A stretch of 64,000 nucleotides of DNA. Origin: Bariatricus massiliensis (GTDB lineage Bacteria > Bacillota > Clostridia > Lachnospirales > Lachnospiraceae). The notes under the pieces were generated by a model that made no database searches, had not been told where the DNA came from, and saw only the letters and a list, made by a program, of their open reading frames with translations. A program made the translations under genes and the position numbers. The stretch lies in the NCBI RefSeq assembly GCF_900086725.1, contig NZ_LT574837.1, forward strand, positions 285,703 to 349,702. Reading direction: 5' to 3'. Shown one piece after another: positions 1 through 8,148 of this stretch (positions are counted from its first letter, which is position 1; every line of letters begins with the position of its first letter).

Positions 1-2324
1 TAGAAAAGTGCAAACCATACCGGATAATCCCAATGCAAATAGCTCATTCCTATACTGTTCAGGCCGCGAATCAGCATAACCCCTAAAAATCCACCTGCTA
101 ACAAGGTAATAATGATGTTCCAAACAGCAATCAATCCGGCCTCACATTGTACCATATGATCAAGCTGCCGCTTTGTCATACCAATAGACTGTAAAACAGA
201 CAATTCCTGCTTTCGGGTCATAATATTTGTCACCAGCGTATTGATAAGACTAATCAAGCTGAACATCATAATAAAAATGCTAATGCCAATAATTGAGGTT
301 AAAAGTGTGTTATACATTCCTGCCTTGCTATTGATAGAATCCCTCAAAGTACGCATCTGCAGATCATCTGAGCTGGCAATTATGGTATTTAACTGCTGGG
401 TGATTTCTGCTTCTTTGGAATCCCATTCTGTCGAGAGAAGTACCTCTGAATTGATATTATACCCCTTTGGCAGCATGGCACGAACAAGCTCATCCGGCAT
501 TAAAAACCATCCGGACACGCCGAGCGCGGTAAAACACTCTGGATCGCTGTATGCTTTTTCACTTGTAATCTCTCCACCAATAGAGAATGTATCTTCATGG
601 TATTCTGTACCATCAAACCATTCAAACCTTATTGTATCGCCGGGCTGGAATTTCCAGCCATAAATTTCTTCCACCGCGTCATTCTTTAAAACAAAGATTT
701 CTCTGTTTTCTACAATGTCTGAATAATTCTTATCCTCTGTTTCCATATACCGTGACAGATGTGTAAATTCTTCTTCTGTAAATGGAACAATAAAATCTTC
801 GTCACGGCGGTCATTATATTCAAATGTGCAATATAATTTCTCAAACGGTATGATTCCCTTTACTCCGCTTACTTGAGAAACTTCCCGTATAAAGGTATCG
901 TTGAGTGGATTGTTGACTTGTACCCCTGCATACCCTTGTTCATTTACTTGTGCTGCATTTTCAGATAAATAAACCCTAACTTCTCCATGCTCCATGATTC
1001 CGTTTCGTGCATATGCTTCCTGATTAAAAGAGGTCAAAAAGGTAGAGCCAACCATAAAGATTATGCCACTGATTGCCAGGGAAAAAGAAGTCATAAGAAA
1101 CTTTTTTCTATTGCGGGAAGTGTTCATTTTTGCCATTGAAAAAGGCGTGAGCTTTCTGGTCTGACGTTTAGTGGTCTTGCAGCTTTGTAAAACTCCTTTT
1201 GCCTTGTACGCCTCAATAGGAGATACTTTACTCGCAATTTGGGCAGGTTTACTGATGGAATATAACACGGCAATATATTCCGCTAAAATAATCAAACCGC
1301 CCAAAATAAGAAAGTTTATCCATGACCATCCCTCAGCATTGAGAATCCATGCAAAAATTGAGCCAATGACTAACCCCAATGGTGCGCCCATGCCGAATAG
1401 TAAAGTTCCCTCCCGTTTTACAATCCTTTCAATCTGTTTGCCAGTGGTTCCGATTGTTCTCAACTGCCCAAAATACTGAATACGGTTAATGATGGAGATA
1501 TAGAAAATACTGTATATCACTATCACACCGGCGAACAGCACTACAAGCCCAATACAAAGGGCAATCAGCATATTTTTCGGATTAAAGGTCAAGGACTGGA
1601 CAAAAGCACTGTTTTCACCAATACTTGAGCGGTCAATGCTGCAATCAGCTCCAATTGCATGAATGGTATCAAGAAATTCATCTGCCGTCATACTTTGGGC
1701 GTCCTGTATCTGTGCTGCAGCCACAAATAAAGTGTCTTTCAACTGGCTTCCCATTTCTGCATACTGTTCAGAGAAATAGATCGGGTACACATCAGAAGTA
1801 GAGCCAGTATCTGTAAGACCAGAAAGTACAAAAGATTCTTGCGTCCCATCATAAAAAGAAAAGGAAACTGTGTCGCCAATTTTAAGATTTTCGCCAATCC
1901 GCTCTAAGTAAGAAACATCAACAGCAACTTCATTCTCAGCCATAGGGTATTGTCCTTCTGCAATTTCAGCACCTTGAATTTTCCCCTCGGATTGTTCAAT
2001 ATACATCGGCCAGATCATATAGTTTTCTATTTCGGAACGCTTACCGTATTTTGTCACCCTCATCTCTGAAATCCGACTGTCCTGCCGTAGGGTGTCACAT
2101 TGCTGCTCTGTAATGTCATAAAAAAATACCTGTTGCAAATTTTCCAACTGACGAGTATTTGCGGTATGCATAGAGGAAATATACAGAGCCAGTCCAGACA
2201 TTAGTGCAATGGAAAGTGAGATTGTCAGGACAATCAAAATGTTTCTCATTTTCCCGGACTTCAGGCTATTTTTTGCCAGCTTTTTTGTAATGGCTCTGGT
2301 ATCATTCTCAAAAGGCCATATCAT
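1..2324 (-). CDS. ABC transporter permease, duplicated FtsX type (3' end outside window)
   Basis: Membrane half of an exporter-type ABC transporter, working with the ATPase encoded just downstream of its start. The frame opens at ATG 2324 behind AAGGAGGTG and runs 774 codons to the window edge without a stop. The layout is one N-terminal membrane segment (residues about 28-50), a large extracytoplasmic domain, three membrane segments with an FtsX-like core (about 245-385), then a second copy: membrane segment, extracytoplasmic domain, and the start of another FtsX core near the edge. This doubled design differs from BceB permeases, which have one large external loop. The substrate is unknown; lipids, peptides or antimicrobial compounds are typical for the family. 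It is probably co-transcribed with the ATPase gene, whose stop lies 14 bases upstream. Confidence 0.85.
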   Translation of the reverse strand, partial: MIWPFENDTRAITKKLAKNSLKSGKMRNILIVLTISLSIALMSGLALYISSMHTANTRQLENLQQVFFYDITEQQCDTLRQDSRISEMRVTKYGKRSEIENYMIWPMYIEQSEGKIQGAEIAEGQYPMAENEVAVDVSYLERIGENLKIGDTVSFSFYDGTQESFVLSGLTDTGSTSDVYPIYFSEQYAEMGSQLKDTLFVAAAQIQDAQSMTADEFLDTIHAIGADCSIDRSSIGENSAFVQSLTFNPKNMLIALCIGLVVLFAGVIVIYSIFYISIINRIQYFGQLRTIGTTGKQIERIVKREGTLLFGMGAPLGLVIGSIFAWILNAEGWSWINFLILGGLIILAEYIAVLYSISKPAQIASKVSPIEAYKAKGVLQSCKTTKRQTRKLTPFSMAKMNTSRNRKKFLMTSFSLAISGIIFMVGSTFLTSFNQEAYARNGIMEHGEVRVYLSENAAQVNEQGYAGVQVNNPLNDTFIREVSQVSGVKGIIPFEKLYCTFEYNDRRDEDFIVPFTEEEFTHLSRYMETEDKNYSDIVENREIFVLKNDAVEEIYGWKFQPGDTIRFEWFDGTEYHEDTFSIGGEITSEKAYSDPECFTALGVSGWFLMPDELVRAMLPKGYNINSEVLLSTEWDSKEAEITQQLNTIIASSDDLQMRTLRDSINSKAGMYNTLLTSIIGISIFIMMFSLISLINTLVTNIMTRKQELSVLQSIGMTKRQLDHMVQCEAGLIAVWNIIITLLAGGFLGVMLIRGLNSIGMSYLHWDYPVWFALF

Positions 2325-2338
2325 AGTCTGTCACCTCC

Positions 2339-3004
2339 TTACTCCACGATCTTACCGTCCTCAATGCGGATAATCCGATCTGCAAGACGGGCTATATCGT
2401 TATTATGGGTAATCATTACGACGGTCTGCCGGAACTCTGCACTGGTACGCTTAATAAGCCCCAGCACCTCAGCGCTGGTCTTGCTGTCAAGGTTGCCGGT
2501 TGGCTCATCGGCCAGCACGATAGCCGGTTTGGTAATCAGGGCGCGGGCAATCGCCACGCGCTGCTGCTGTCCGCCCGAAAGATTGTTCGGCATATTTTTC
2601 AGTTTATCTTCCAGCCCCAGCAGGTGAACGATCTCATTTAGATACTTTTGATCTACGGTGTCCCCATCCAGCTCCACCGGCAGGACGATGTTCTCATACA
2701 CATTCAGGATAGGAACAAGGTTATAATTCTGGAAGATAAAACCGATGTTGCGGCGGCGGAATATGGTAAGCTGTTCATCGTTCTTCTTTGCCAGTTCTTC
2801 GCCCCGGACAATCACGGTTCCACTGGTAGGAATGTCCAGCCCACCCATCATGTGAAGCAGTGTAGATTTTCCGCTGCCAGAGGTTCCCACAACGGCCACA
2901 AATTCGCCCTCGTTTACGGAAAAGTTCACACCGTCAAGGGCGCGGGTAATGTTTGGCTTCGTGCCGTAATATTTTTTCAGATCAATAGTTTGCAAAATGC
3001 ACAT
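2339..3004 (-). CDS. ABC transporter ATP-binding protein
   Basis: ATPase subunit (221 aa, LolD/MacB-like size) that powers the adjacent FtsX-type permease. Visible motifs are Walker A GTSGSGKST at residues 40-48, signature NLSGGQQQR, and Walker B followed by DEPTGNLD. The start is ATG 3004, preceded by AGGAG at 8 bases. An open frame continues upstream to 3133, but it translates the promoter and operator repeats and has no ribosome site. The gene follows the histidine kinase gene with a hairpin and its own promoter between them, so it is likely induced by the neighbouring response regulator. Family assignment is certain; the substrate is not. Confidence 0.93.
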   Translation of the reverse strand: MCILQTIDLKKYYGTKPNITRALDGVNFSVNEGEFVAVVGTSGSGKSTLLHMMGGLDIPTSGTVIVRGEELAKKNDEQLTIFRRRNIGFIFQNYNLVPILNVYENIVLPVELDGDTVDQKYLNEIVHLLGLEDKLKNMPNNLSGGQQQRVAIARALITKPAIVLADEPTGNLDSKTSAEVLGLIKRTSAEFRQTVVMITHNNDIARLADRIIRIEDGKIVE

Positions 3005-3046
3005 ATTCAAAACTCCTTTCAAGGCTTCCCGCCTGTTGATAAGGAT

Positions 3047-3124
3047 ATTGTAAAATCCAAATGTCCGCGAAATGTTACAGCGGCCAAAAAATTTCATTGA
3101 AAATGAGGGTGAAATGTTACAGCG
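3047..3124 (-). promoter_or_regulatory. ABC operon promoter with two response-regulator-type direct repeats
   Basis: On the minus strand a -10 TACAAT (3047-3052) lacks a good -35. Instead CGCTGTAACATTTC (3069-3082) covers that position, and the same 14-mer recurs at 3111-3124, 42 bp (four helical turns) upstream. The same element, at the same distance from the -10, stands before the response regulator gene at 4951-4964. This pattern fits activation by an OmpR-family regulator bound to one face of the helix. Confidence 0.7.
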
Positions 3125-3147
3125 CTCGGACATTTCTAAAAATTTAC

Positions 3148-3175
3148 GGCGGACAGCCGGGAATAACTGTCCGCC
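3148..3175 (-). terminator. Weak terminator or hairpin after the histidine kinase gene
   Basis: Perfect 9-bp stem GGCGGACAG / CTGTCCGCC with a 10-base loop starts 5 bases after the kinase stop. On the minus strand it is followed by GTAAATTTTTAG, an imperfect U-tract. It probably reduces read-through so that the transporter depends on its own promoter. Confidence 0.5.
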
Positions 3176-3180
3176 ACGTT

Positions 3181-4212
3181 CTATTTTACAGGAAGCATGA
3201 TGGAAAATTCTGAACCCATCCCCGGCTCCGAAACCACTTTGATATAGCCGCCCTGCCGCGTTACAATTTCGCGGGCCAGATACAGACCGATGCCCACACC
3301 CTGCTGGTCGTGTACTTCTTCCTCCCGGTAGAAACGCCGGAAGATGGCAGCCTGATTGCTTTCGGAAATGCCCTTGCCGGTATCAGCCACTTTGATCTCC
3401 ACATACATTTCCCACTGTATCACCGACACAGAAATGTTCCCGCCCGCCGGGGTGTATTTCACTGCATTGTCCAGCAGGTTAAATAGGGCCTCGGCTGTCC
3501 ACTTGCTGTCATGGGCAAGCGTCAGATCTTCCGTGCAGTCCACGGACACGGCGATTTCCTTTTTCTCCGCTTCATACACAATGCCGCTCATGGCCTGTGC
3601 CACGGTGTCAAAAAGACGGCACAGCTTACAGTCCAACTGAATCACGCCCGTTTCCAGCCGGGAGGTTTTCACAAGCGCCTGAAAGAGAAAGTCCAGCTTA
3701 TCCGTCTGGCTGCGGATTCCCTGGATAAAGTCGGTGCGTTCCTCCTCAGTCATGGGCTTTTCCAATAGCGTGTCCGTCGCCATTTTCAGATTGCTTACCG
3801 GTGTTTTCACCTGATGTGAAATATCCGATACAAGGGTCTGTAACTCCTGCCGTTCCTCGTCTACCTGGCGGCGGTTCTCCTGCATGATTTGATAGAGTCT
3901 TGCCAGTCGGTGGCCGATTCTGGCAAGCTGGGTTTCGCTGTCCTCTGGGCGCTTTGGCGCTTCATTTCCGGCAATCATGTGGTCTAAGGTCTGGCACAGG
4001 TCAGCGGTAAACTGCGACAGCCGCTTTCCAAACGACTGCGTCAGTACGAAAATCCCCACAAGGGCGCACAGCAGCAGCGCCCCGCCAGTCAACAGCACCA
4101 CCGTTTGCTTTGTTACAAGAAACAGGGCTATGGTAATCCCGGACATAGTGAGGAGAAGCCCCGTTGCCACCAAGCCAAACAGCTGCTTTACCGAAAGGGT
4201 TTTTATCTTCAT
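3181..4212 (-). CDS. Sensor histidine kinase, short-loop (intramembrane-sensing) type
   Basis: Kinase of 343 aa. Two membrane segments (about 11-33 and 37-58) are separated by only a few residues, so there is almost no extracellular sensor. Such kinases usually sense through the membrane or through a partner ABC transporter. The dimerisation box has His133 in ISHQVKTPVS; the ATPase domain shows an N-box, DTGKGI and GVGIGLYLA. The start ATG 4212 overlaps the regulator's stop in an ATGA junction, so the two are translationally coupled. Together with the transporter downstream this is a BceRS-like detoxification layout, though the permease is not BceB-like. Confidence 0.9.
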   Translation of the reverse strand: MKIKTLSVKQLFGLVATGLLLTMSGITIALFLVTKQTVVLLTGGALLLCALVGIFVLTQSFGKRLSQFTADLCQTLDHMIAGNEAPKRPEDSETQLARIGHRLARLYQIMQENRRQVDEERQELQTLVSDISHQVKTPVSNLKMATDTLLEKPMTEEERTDFIQGIRSQTDKLDFLFQALVKTSRLETGVIQLDCKLCRLFDTVAQAMSGIVYEAEKKEIAVSVDCTEDLTLAHDSKWTAEALFNLLDNAVKYTPAGGNISVSVIQWEMYVEIKVADTGKGISESNQAAIFRRFYREEEVHDQQGVGIGLYLAREIVTRQGGYIKVVSEPGMGSEFSIMLPVK

Positions 4213-4901
4213 TTTGCCTCGCCTCCCGTCCATTGATAGCCCATGCCGTAAATGGTCTTAATGTAGGGCGTGCCGCCGTCCGATTCAATCTTGCTGCGAA
4301 TCCGGCTGATAGAGGTAGTCAGGGTATGTTCATCCACAAACTTCTCCTCTACATCCCACAGCTTTTCCAAAAGCTGCCCACGGGTCAACACCTGCTTCGG
4401 GTTTCTGCGAAACAGGTTTAACATTTTAAATTCCATCGGGGATAAGGTCAGGGGTCTACCGTTTAAAGAAGCCGCCTGCTCCGAAAAGTCTAAGAACAGC
4501 CGCCCGTCGTCGTAAATATCCTTTGCTGGCTTGTAGTGTTCCAGCATGGAAAACATGGCTTTGATTTTCCGCTGCAAGGCCCCGATCACAAAGGGTTTGG
4601 TGATGTAGTCTACCGCACCCACTTCATAGCCCCGTATCTGGTCACTTTCCTGATCGTTGGCAGTCAGAAAAATCACAATGGTATCCGGGTACTGAGGCTT
4701 TATCAGCTTGCACAGCTCAAAGCCGTTCCCATCCGGCAGGTTGATGTCCAGCAGCACTAAGTCAAATTCCCGCTGGCGCAGGGCTTCGGCTGCGGTTCTG
4801 GCATTTAGGACAGAAGTCACACCGTAGCCGTCTGCAGTCAGGTTATAGGCTAACATCTTATTCAAAAAACTGTCGTCCTCGACAATTAAAATCTGCTTCA
4901 T
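4209..4901 (-). CDS. OmpR-family response regulator
   Basis: DNA-binding regulator of 230 aa paired with the kinase encoded next. The receiver domain (1-115) has the acidic pair at D9/D10, phospho-acceptor D52 (LLDINLPDG) and a conserved Lys in TKPF. A winged-helix domain (about 130-228) ends in the family-typical IKTIYGMGYQW. The start is ATG 4901 after AGAGGAAG. The frame stays open upstream to 5030, but that stretch is promoter sequence. It is likely autoregulated through the element at 4951-4964, which recurs before the ABC genes. Confidence 0.92.
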   Translation of the reverse strand: MKQILIVEDDSFLNKMLAYNLTADGYGVTSVLNARTAAEALRQREFDLVLLDINLPDGNGFELCKLIKPQYPDTIVIFLTANDQESDQIRGYEVGAVDYITKPFVIGALQRKIKAMFSMLEHYKPAKDIYDDGRLFLDFSEQAASLNGRPLTLSPMEFKMLNLFRRNPKQVLTRGQLLEKLWDVEEKFVDEHTLTTSISRIRSKIESDGGTPYIKTIYGMGYQWTGGEAK

Positions 4902-4928
4902 ATCATCACTTCCTCTGCTTTTGCAGAT

Positions 4929-4967
4929 AGTATAACAGGAAAATGTCCGCGAAATGTTACAGCGGAC
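4929..4967 (-). promoter_or_regulatory. Promoter and operator of the two-component operon
   Basis: A minus-strand -10 TATACT occupies 4929-4934. GCTGTAACATTTCGC lies at the -35 position and is flanked by GTCCGC / GCGGAC arms. The spacing from the 14-mer core to the -10 is 16 bases, as at the ABC promoter (3047-3082). Confidence 0.7.
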
Positions 4968-5054
4968 GGTTTTTTCAAAAAAACGCATTTCATTTATTAT
5001 AGGATAGCCCACTTTTAGTAAAAAGCACAAAAATTAAAGCAGTGATATAAAAAA

Positions 5055-5190
5055 TTACAAAATGCCGAGCGACGGCAAAAGAAACGCCGCCGTACAACAG
5101 CCATACTGACACGCCTGTTCTATCTTGCGGCGCCACTTCTTTTTGTTGGAGCGCAGTTTGTCCGCCATCTGCTGTAATGACAGTTTAACC
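5055..5190 (-). pseudogene. Possible relic coding fragment
   Basis: Between the regulator promoter and the hybrid kinase stop, the minus strand reads an open stretch of about 45 codons ending at TAA 5055. It is basic (KLRSNKKKWRRKIEQ) followed by a Cys-containing hydrophobic end. No start codon with a ribosome site is seen. It may be the tail of a lost mobile-element gene; I do not recognise the family. Nothing else is evident in 4968-5202. Confidence 0.25.
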
Positions 5191-5202
5191 GTCTAAGGTA
5201 AA

Positions 5203-7761
5203 TTATGATAAATATCTTTTTAATAAGCGGGTCAGCTCTACGACATCAATCGGCTTTGCTATATGGGCATTCATACCACATTTCAAGCAATGCTGTATAT
5301 CGTCAGAAAAAGCATCTGCGCTCATAGCTATGATTGGAATAGTTAAGGCATCGGGATGGTCCAGGCCCCGAATTGATTTTGTGGCCTCATATCCTGTCAT
5401 ATGCGGCATTCGTATGTCCATAAGAATGGCATCGTAATAACCCTCTGGTGAACTTTGGAACTTGTCCAGACATATCTGGCCATCCTCTGCCCAATCCAGC
5501 TCTACCCCTAAATCGGACAGCAATTCTTTCGCAACTTCCCAGTTCAGTTCATTATCCTCGGCAAGCAGAATACGACGTCCGGATAGATCGATATTTTGAT
5601 TCAATGTCTGGTCATCTTCCGTTTCAATGTCCATATACTGACGCAAAGCATGATACAGCGTGGATTTAAAAAGGGGCTTGGAAATAAAACCACTAATCCC
5701 CGCTTCACGGGCCTCCGCCTCAAATTCACTCCAGTCGTATGCGGAAATCAGCAGAATCGGTACTTCATCACCTAAATTACTTCGGATTTCTCTTGCTACC
5801 TGAATCCCATTTATGTCTGGCAGTTTCCAATCTAATAGAATGATTTGATAATCATCTCTCTTTTTATGGTGTTGAATTACCAGTTCTATCGCCTTTTCTC
5901 CGCTTAAAGTCCATTCAGCTTTTATTCCGATAGATTTTAGTGCGTCCGTGGCTGTCTCACATAGTAACTCGTCATCATCAACCACCAGCATATTCCACGA
6001 GGGAAGAACCATATCCATTTCCACTGCAGCCGCCTTTTCAAAATCAAACGTGAGAAGAAACTCGGTACCTTTATCAATCTCACTTTTTATATCAATGGCT
6101 CCTTCCATTGCGTCCACAATGTACTTAGTAATCGCCATTCCCAAACCGGCGCCCTCAGTTTTATGTATTCTGGCTCCATCCGCACGGCTATAGGATTCGT
6201 ATATCTTTTTCAGGAAATCTGGCGACATACCAATTCCGTTATCCTTGACCTTGATATGAATTCGGACATAATTTTCACCTTTCGGAGATTCTTCTTCAGA
6301 AAGGGATAATTGTATCGAACCGCTCTCCGGTGTATATTTCGTTGCATTTGATAAGAGATTTAATAAAACCTGATTCAAGCGGATACCGTCGCACCACACA
6401 TTTTCTGTTGAGATATTTTCAACATGTATGTCGAAGGTTTGCTTTTTTGTCTTGACCTGTGGCTGCATAATATTAACAATTCCTTCAACAACTTCTTTTA
6501 ATGAAATTTGTTCTGTTGTTAAAGTTAATTTCCCACTCTCGATTTTAGACATATCTAAAACATCATTAATCAGCCCTAATAAATGTTTACTTGATAATGT
6601 AATTTTTCTAAGGCAGTTCTGTACCTGTTTCCGGTCATCTATGTGGGCTGTGGCAATGGCAGTCATGCCAACGATTGCATTCATGGGGGTACGGATGTCT
6701 TGGCTCATATTTGCTAAAAATTCGCTTTTGGCTTTGTTCGCTTCAAGAGCCGCCTGCCGGGCTGTCTCCAATTCACGCACCTGAGAACGGGTTATGGAGA
6801 AATACCGAAGAAAAATCAAGGTCAGAATAATCAAAACAGAAGCACAGGATAATAGTGTCATGAGTATACGCTGGCTGCTCAGATTATTTATGGCATCATC
6901 CAATATACTATAAGGCATTACAGATACTAAATACCACTCAGAATAGGGTAATAAGATACCGTATATTTGCCGTTCTTCGCCCTTTACTTCAAATGTCATA
7001 GCAAATTCCTGATGATTTTTTAGTGCGGCACCAAATTCTTTAATAGAATTATCAACAGATAACTCATTGGCCGTAGGATCAAGCTGTTTTTGTAGTTGTT
7101 CAAATAAATGCCACAACTCCGTATTAGGGTTCTGTATAACAAAACTACCGTCTGGCCTGATAATATGATAATACATCAGCTGCCCATCGTCTTCTAAGGA
7201 AAGGAAATCAGTAATATATTCCAGAGGAACGGCTGCAATCAGGCCAGTGCTCCTATCTCCATTGTGCATCGGGTAAGCAGCATCAACGCCAAACAATACC
7301 ACTTCATTTCCATCAGCATCAACGCCCACAGAGACTCGTTGCTCTCCTTGTAATAATGCTTCAACAAAAGGTTCCGGATTAAGTGGCTGTATGGATTGTC
7401 CATAAAGTGTCTGAAAATCCCCCTTGGCAGAACAAAGTGCTAAATAGTCAAAGCCCCTGGCCTGCGTTCTGTAAATAAGTTCTTCATATAGACTCTCCCT
7501 ATCTTTGTTATCTGTTGGGACAACAGAAACAACGCCGCTGACCTGATCAAAACGTAATTTAATCACAGTTTCAAAATGTCTGGACATCTGTTCATTCATT
7601 CCGGACATATAAATATTCCCAATTTCATAAACAGTATTTTTACTTTTTCGGCTCATATAGACTCCGAGCAGACTGAAAATAATAATACTGAAGATCAAAA
7701 GCCCAATGAAACTGCATATTAGAAAACGTGTTGTAGAATTCTTTTTTTTATTGTTTTCCAT
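5203..7761 (-). CDS. Hybrid histidine kinase-like protein lacking the phospho-acceptor His
   Basis: Protein of 852 aa. It has an N-terminal membrane segment (12-34), an extracytoplasmic Cache-like sensor (about 40-300), a second membrane segment (about 305-325), HisKA-type and ATPase domains, and two receiver domains (about 590-710 and 730-850) with Asp in LLDWKLPD and LMDIRMPH. N-box NQVLLNLLSNATKYT, DNGIGM and GAGLGM look intact. The H-box reads NMSQDIRTPMN: codon CAA at 6700-6702 gives Gln354 where the autophosphorylated His belongs. ATP may still bind, but normal phosphotransfer from this box should not occur. It is the last gene of an operon after the HPt gene, whose final codons contain its GGAGG. 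Confidence 0.88.
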   Translation of the reverse strand: MENNKKKNSTTRFLICSFIGLLIFSIIIFSLLGVYMSRKSKNTVYEIGNIYMSGMNEQMSRHFETVIKLRFDQVSGVVSVVPTDNKDRESLYEELIYRTQARGFDYLALCSAKGDFQTLYGQSIQPLNPEPFVEALLQGEQRVSVGVDADGNEVVLFGVDAAYPMHNGDRSTGLIAAVPLEYITDFLSLEDDGQLMYYHIIRPDGSFVIQNPNTELWHLFEQLQKQLDPTANELSVDNSIKEFGAALKNHQEFAMTFEVKGEERQIYGILLPYSEWYLVSVMPYSILDDAINNLSSQRILMTLLSCASVLIILTLIFLRYFSITRSQVRELETARQAALEANKAKSEFLANMSQDIRTPMNAIVGMTAIATAHIDDRKQVQNCLRKITLSSKHLLGLINDVLDMSKIESGKLTLTTEQISLKEVVEGIVNIMQPQVKTKKQTFDIHVENISTENVWCDGIRLNQVLLNLLSNATKYTPESGSIQLSLSEEESPKGENYVRIHIKVKDNGIGMSPDFLKKIYESYSRADGARIHKTEGAGLGMAITKYIVDAMEGAIDIKSEIDKGTEFLLTFDFEKAAAVEMDMVLPSWNMLVVDDDELLCETATDALKSIGIKAEWTLSGEKAIELVIQHHKKRDDYQIILLDWKLPDINGIQVAREIRSNLGDEVPILLISAYDWSEFEAEAREAGISGFISKPLFKSTLYHALRQYMDIETEDDQTLNQNIDLSGRRILLAEDNELNWEVAKELLSDLGVELDWAEDGQICLDKFQSSPEGYYDAILMDIRMPHMTGYEATKSIRGLDHPDALTIPIIAMSADAFSDDIQHCLKCGMNAHIAKPIDVVELTRLLKRYLS

Positions 7762-7766
7762 TGATG

Positions 7767-8129
7767 TTATTCCTCCGTGGAACTTTTAAACTCGTTAATA
7801 GCATTGATTGTTTCATAGTAATCCATTGATAATCTCGGCATCATATCGCTTGCTGTATTCCAGTCGTTTTCTTTTAATGCTTTTGTTACCAAATTACTGC
7901 TCTCAAACAATCTGGTAAAAGCAAGATTTTGACAAATCCCTTTCAGTGTATGAACGGCTCTCAGCGCTTCTTCATAATCCTTATTTCCCATAGACGTTTC
8001 AAACAAGTGAAAGCTTTTATCGTCCAAGAATTTGTAAACAAATTTTTGAACGATTTGTTCACGCCGCAGTCTGCCCAATACCTCATCAAAATCACCGCCA
8101 AATTTTATATAACAATCTTTTAGGTTCAT
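7767..8129 (-). CDS. Free-standing HPt phosphotransfer protein
   Basis: Small (120 aa) all-helical histidine phosphotransfer protein, expected to carry phosphate between receiver domains. The acceptor is His60 in AVHTLKG, the usual HPt motif. It sits between a receiver/HD-GYP/GGDEF gene and a hybrid kinase gene, so it is the natural shuttle between them. ATG 8129 has GGAGG 10 bases upstream; GTG 8135 is an alternative start with only 4 bases of spacing. The gap to the upstream stop is 19 bases. Confidence 0.85.
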   Translation of the reverse strand: MNLKDCYIKFGGDFDEVLGRLRREQIVQKFVYKFLDDKSFHLFETSMGNKDYEEALRAVHTLKGICQNLAFTRLFESSNLVTKALKENDWNTASDMMPRLSMDYYETINAINEFKSSTEE

Positions 8130-8148
8130 AATCACAATTCCTCCATTT

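Noticed and set aside
3005..3133. N-terminal extension of the ABC ATPase (and likewise 4902-5030 for the regulator)
   Set aside because: Both extensions translate the operator repeat (giving a shared RCNIS peptide); ribosome sites support the shorter starts.
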